DNA from: an uncultured Clostridia bacterium
GTDB taxonomy: Bacteria > Bacillota > Clostridia > TANB77 > CAG-508
Length of the DNA: 9,558 bases
Assembly: GCA_947631725.1 (NCBI GenBank)
Contig: CANRML010000045.1
Location: forward strand, 1-9,558
Reading direction: 5' to 3'
The notes below the pieces were generated by a model that worked only from the letters and a program-made list of their open reading frames with translations, searched no databases and was not told the DNA's origin. The translations under genes were made by a program, and so were the position numbers. This document shows positions 6,905 through 9,558 of this stretch, one piece after another. Position 1 is the stretch's first letter. Each line of letters starts with the position of its first letter.

Positions 6905-8483
6905 ATGAAAGACACTTTTTACGTTACAACTCCGATTTATTATCCAAGTCGGAAAATTTCATATAGGAACAGCTTATACAACAGTTTTAGCAGACAGTTT
7001 GAAAAAGTTAAATGAATTAAAAGGAAAAGACAGTTATCTATTAACAGGAACAGATGAACATGGACAAAAAATACAGCAAGTAGCTATGAAAAATGGAAAG
7101 AAACCAAAAGAATATGTAGATGAAATGGCAGATATGGCAAAAGCTTTATGGAAAACCATGAAAATCGAATATAATGACTTTATTCAAACAACAGAAAAAC
7201 GTCATGAAACAGTTGTACAAAAAGTATTTGAAAGGCTACTAGCACAGGGAGATATTTATAAAGGTAAATATGAAGGGATGTACTGTGTTCCTTGCGAAAC
7301 ATATTTTACTGAAACACAATTAGTAGATGGAAAATGCCCAGACTGTGGAAGAGAAGTTGTTAAAATGGAGGAAGAAGCATATTTCTTCAATATGAAAAAA
7401 TATGCAAATAGATTATTAGAATATTACGAGTCACATCCTGACTTTATAAAGCCAGAATATCGTAAAACAGAAATGATTAACAACTTTATAAAACCAGGAC
7501 TAGAAGATTTATGTGTTACAAGAACTACATTTGACTGGGGAATTCCTGTGTTATCAGACCCAAAACATGTAGTATATGTATGGCTAGATGCACTATTAAA
7601 CTATATAACTGCATTAGGATATTTATCTTCAGATGAATCACTATTCAAAAAATATTGGCCAGCCAATGTTCAAATTGTTGGAAAAGATATTGCACGTTTC
7701 CATCTAATATATTGGCCTATATTTCTAATGGCATTAGATTTACCACTTCCAAAAACAATACTAGTACACAATTGGATTATGATGAAAGATGGAAAAATGT
7801 CAAAATCAAAAGGAAATGTAATTTATCCAGAAACATTGATTGAAAAATATGGATTAGATGCTGTTAGATATTTTCTATTAAGAGAAATGCCAGTAAGCCA
7901 AGATGGTATCTTTTCACCAGAGGCATTTATAGAAAGATATAATTTTGACTTATGCAATGATTTGAGCAATTTAGTAAATAGAACTGTATCGATGGTAAAC
8001 AAATACTTTAATGGAAAAGTACCAGAAAAAAATACACATGCAAATAGTGTAGACGAAGCTTTTGAAAAAGAAGCAGAAGAATATATAGAGCAATTTGAAG
8101 CAAAAATGGAGAATTTTGAAATTGCAGATAGTTTAAAAGAAATTTGGCAACTAATTGCAAGAACAAATAAATATATTGATGAAACGGCTCCATGGCAATT
8201 AGCAAAAGAAGAAAAAACAGAACAATTAGAAGATTGTATATATCATTTAATAGAATACTTAAGAAAAATTTCAATTTTAATTACACCATTTATGAAAGAC
8301 ACTGCACAAAACATTTTTGAACAAATTGGAATCACTGATGTAAAACAAAAAATGTGGGATTCATTAAAAGAAAACATAGAATTAAAAGATATACAAGTTA
8401 TTCCTCAAGGAAAACCAATTTTTATGCGTTTAAATGCAGAAGAAGAGATAGAATATCTTAAAAACATAATGAAATCAAATTAA
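6905..8483 (+). CDS. metG: Methionyl-tRNA synthetase (short form), frame broken at C6950
   Basis: The enzyme charges tRNA-Met with methionine in the cytoplasm. The ATG at 6905 follows a GGAGAG site and encodes MKDTFYVTTPIYYPS, the normal MetG N-terminus. An extra C at 6950 then shifts the frame, and the initiating frame stops at TGA 7013-7015 after 36 codons. Omitting that C gives 525 residues: GKFHIGT at 16-22 (HIGH-type signature, H19), LTGTDEHGQK, a four-Cys zinc knob (C127, C130, C144, C147), KMSKS at 297-301, and a helical anticodon-binding domain from about 350. The C-terminus ends at KPIFMRL plus a short helix, so the Trbp111-like tRNA-binding domain of the roughly 660-residue form is absent. 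A start within the downstream frame (TTG 6999) would lack the HIGH motif and much of the Rossmann fold, so it could not be active. It starts 9 bases after the previous stop, hence last in the operon, and a terminator follows. Confidence 0.9.
6947..6956 (+). other. Frame-break site 2: extra C in AGT-C-GGA within metG
   Basis: The zero frame reads CCA AGT CGG AAA ATT and leads to an early TGA. Skipping C6950 gives CCA AGT GGA AAA TTT CAT, the conserved PSGKFHIG of MetG. The octamer TCGGAAAA is identical to that at 3377-3384. TCCGA at 6931-6935 could pair with TCGGA at 6949-6953 (5 bp, 13-base loop), but no such partner is seen at the other site. Confidence 0.8.
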
Positions 8484-8494
8484 ATATATTACAC

Positions 8495-8532
8495 AAAAGA
8501 ACTCAAGATGAAACATCGAGTTCTTTTTGTTT
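8495..8532 (+). terminator. Rho-independent terminator after metG
   Basis: AAAAGAACTC at 8495-8504 pairs perfectly with GAGTTCTTTT at 8518-8527. Inside it GATG (8507-8510) pairs with CATC (8514-8517) around an AAA loop, with an AA bulge on the 5' side. The 3' arm runs into TTTTTGTTT. It lies 12 bases after the metG stop and closes the operon. Confidence 0.85.
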
Positions 8533-8550
8533 CAAAATTTAAAAAACTAG

Positions 8551-8579
8551 TTGATAGATTGTAAAAAAAGGTGTATAAT
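8551..8579 (+). promoter_or_regulatory. Putative strong sigma-A promoter for the deacetylase gene
   Basis: TTGATA at 8551-8556 and a perfect TATAAT at 8574-8579 are separated by 17 bases. It lies between the metG terminator and the deacetylase start at 8617, giving a leader of about 30 bases. Because this promoter occupies 8551-8579, the upstream in-frame start at 8551 is not used. Confidence 0.7.
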
Positions 8580-8616
8580 CGAGTTGAAAAAAGTCGAAAA
8601 TAAAAGGAAGGATAAT

Positions 8617-9540
8617 ATGAAAAATAATCGTAATAATATTTATGCGATGTGTAATTTAAATGACAAAAAATTACATGTTAAAAAGACACAATTAATACAA
8701 TTAGCTTTATTATTACTAGCAATTATTTTGATTATTTTAATTATAGTTATTTGTCAGCATATTAAAAAAGTACAACAGGCAAAAGAATTTGAAGAACAAA
8801 TATTACAGTATCAAGCAGAACAGGAAAGACTAGAACAAGAAAGAATTGCACTCGAAGAACAAAAAAGAAGAGAAAAGTTACCACAGGTAACAGAACAAGC
8901 AAAACAAGATTTTGAAACAATTTATCGTTCAGAAACTAAAAGAGCATTTCTAACATTTGATGATGGACCATCAACTGTAACACCTAATATCTTAGATACT
9001 TTAAAACAAAAAAATGTAAAAGCAACATTTTTTATGCTAGGTTCAAATGTAGAAAGATTACAAGAAACAGTAAAGAAAGTATTTGATGAAGGACATTTTA
9101 TTGCAAATCATGGATATTCTCATGTCTATTCTTCAATATATGCATCTCCACAAACAGTTTTAGACGAGTTTAACAAAACAAATGATGCTATAAAAACTGC
9201 AATTGGAGAACCAGAGTTTAATTCACATTTGTTCCGCTTTCCAGGTGGATATGCAGGAGGAAAATATGCAGAAATAAAAAAACAAGCAAAACAATTACTA
9301 CTTGAAAATGAAATTTATCAAGTCGACTGGAATTGCTTAACAGGAGATGCAGAAACAAGCACTCCAACACCAGAATATGTAATGAACAGATTGCAGGTTA
9401 CGTCGTCAGGAAAAAATAGCCTTGTAATTTTAATGCATGATGCACAGGCTAAGAAAGTTACAGCAGAAATGTTACCACAAATCATTGACTATTTAGCAGG
9501 ACAAGGGTACGAATTTAAAACATTTTATGATATTTTTTGA
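8617..9540 (+). CDS. Membrane-anchored polysaccharide deacetylase (NodB/CE4 family)
   Basis: The 307-residue protein has a basic N-terminus, one membrane helix at about 25-46, a Gln/Glu-rich coiled coil at about 52-88 acting as a stalk, and an extracytoplasmic CE4 domain from about 105. Motifs are TFDDGP at 113-118 (D115 catalytic base, D116 metal ligand), NHGYSH at 164-169 (H165 and H169 metal ligands), RFPGG at 207-211, DWN at 237-239, and LVILMHD at 269-275 (H274). All five CE4 motifs are present, so it should be an active metal-dependent deacetylase, probably removing acetyl groups from N-acetyl sugars of peptidoglycan or another surface glycan. The PdaA/PgdA type is closest in architecture, but the exact glycan cannot be decided. 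The start chosen is ATG 8617, with AAGGAAGG at 8604-8611. A longer frame from 8551 would put the promoter inside the gene. It is transcribed separately from metG but fits the surface-modification theme of the operon. Confidence 0.9.
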   Translation: MKNNRNNIYAMCNLNDKKLHVKKTQLIQLALLLLAIILIILIIVICQHIKKVQQAKEFEEQILQYQAEQERLEQERIALEEQKRREKLPQVTEQAKQDFETIYRSETKRAFLTFDDGPSTVTPNILDTLKQKNVKATFFMLGSNVERLQETVKKVFDEGHFIANHGYSHVYSSIYASPQTVLDEFNKTNDAIKTAIGEPEFNSHLFRFPGGYAGGKYAEIKKQAKQLLLENEIYQVDWNCLTGDAETSTPTPEYVMNRLQVTSSGKNSLVILMHDAQAKKVTAEMLPQIIDYLAGQGYEFKTFYDIF

Positions 9541-9541
9541 A

Positions 9542-9558
9542 GGGAGTAATTCAAAGTG
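9542..9558 (+). CDS. Apparent ribosome binding site and GTG start of the next gene (cut by window edge)
   Basis: GGGAG at 9542-9546 stands 9 bases before a GTG at 9556-9558, just after the deacetylase stop. The layout fits the start of another gene co-transcribed with the deacetylase, but only the start codon is inside the window, so no product can be named. Confidence 0.4.

Noticed and set aside
6999..8483. Separate metG start at TTG 6999
   Set aside because: It lacks the HIGT motif and first Rossmann strand, and has no suitable ribosome binding site. The true start is ATG 6905.
8551..8616. Upstream N-terminal extension of the deacetylase from 8551
   Set aside because: This stretch contains a consensus promoter, has no ribosome binding site, and the extension resembles no signal sequence. 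ATG 8617 has a good AAGGAAGG site.

Overview
The window is an AT-rich stretch of a Gram-positive-type bacterium, most likely a member of the Clostridia (Bacillota), perhaps an uncultured gut lineage. Pointers to this are strong GGAGG-like ribosome binding sites, sigma-A type promoters, AGA-dominated arginine codons, and the gene families present. TGG encodes Trp and TGA is a normal stop, so this is not a mycoplasma code. Every real gene lies on the + strand.

Layout. (1) 1-196: leader region with a likely promoter and two small hairpins. (2) 197-1240: a RhuM-family accessory gene with a TTG start, flanked by an imperfect 17-bp direct repeat. (3) 1383-2198: a two-domain protein joining a NUDIX hydrolase to a soluble-pyrophosphatase-like domain. 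(4) 2265-8483: a tight operon behind a good promoter at 2201-2229. It contains a membrane-anchored Ig-repeat/transglutaminase-like protein, an AlgI-like MBOAT O-acyltransferase, an SGNH-like partner with Cys where the nucleophilic Ser is expected, a small membrane-anchored protein, and methionyl-tRNA synthetase (metG), closed by a rho-independent terminator. (5) 8551-9540: a separately promoted membrane-anchored polysaccharide deacetylase, followed by an apparent ribosome binding site and GTG start of a further gene at the window edge.

The operon genes look like a cell-surface module. The MBOAT would pass acyl groups across the membrane, the SGNH-like protein would act on or transfer them outside, and the Ig/transglutaminase protein would work in the wall. 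The deacetylase next door would modify wall or surface glycan. metG is an unrelated essential gene sharing the transcript.

The most striking observation is that two genes of this operon, the transglutaminase-like gene and metG, are each broken by exactly one extra C in the same context, TCGGAAAA (C3378 and C6950). In both cases removing that C restores a textbook protein. In both cases the zero-frame codon at the break is CGG, and I find CGG in frame nowhere else among roughly 2,970 codons here. Either CGG is a hungry or unassigned codon used for programmed +1 frameshifting (GGA read in place of CGG), or a systematic sequencing or assembly error affects this motif. metG cannot make a working enzyme without crossing the site, so the question matters.
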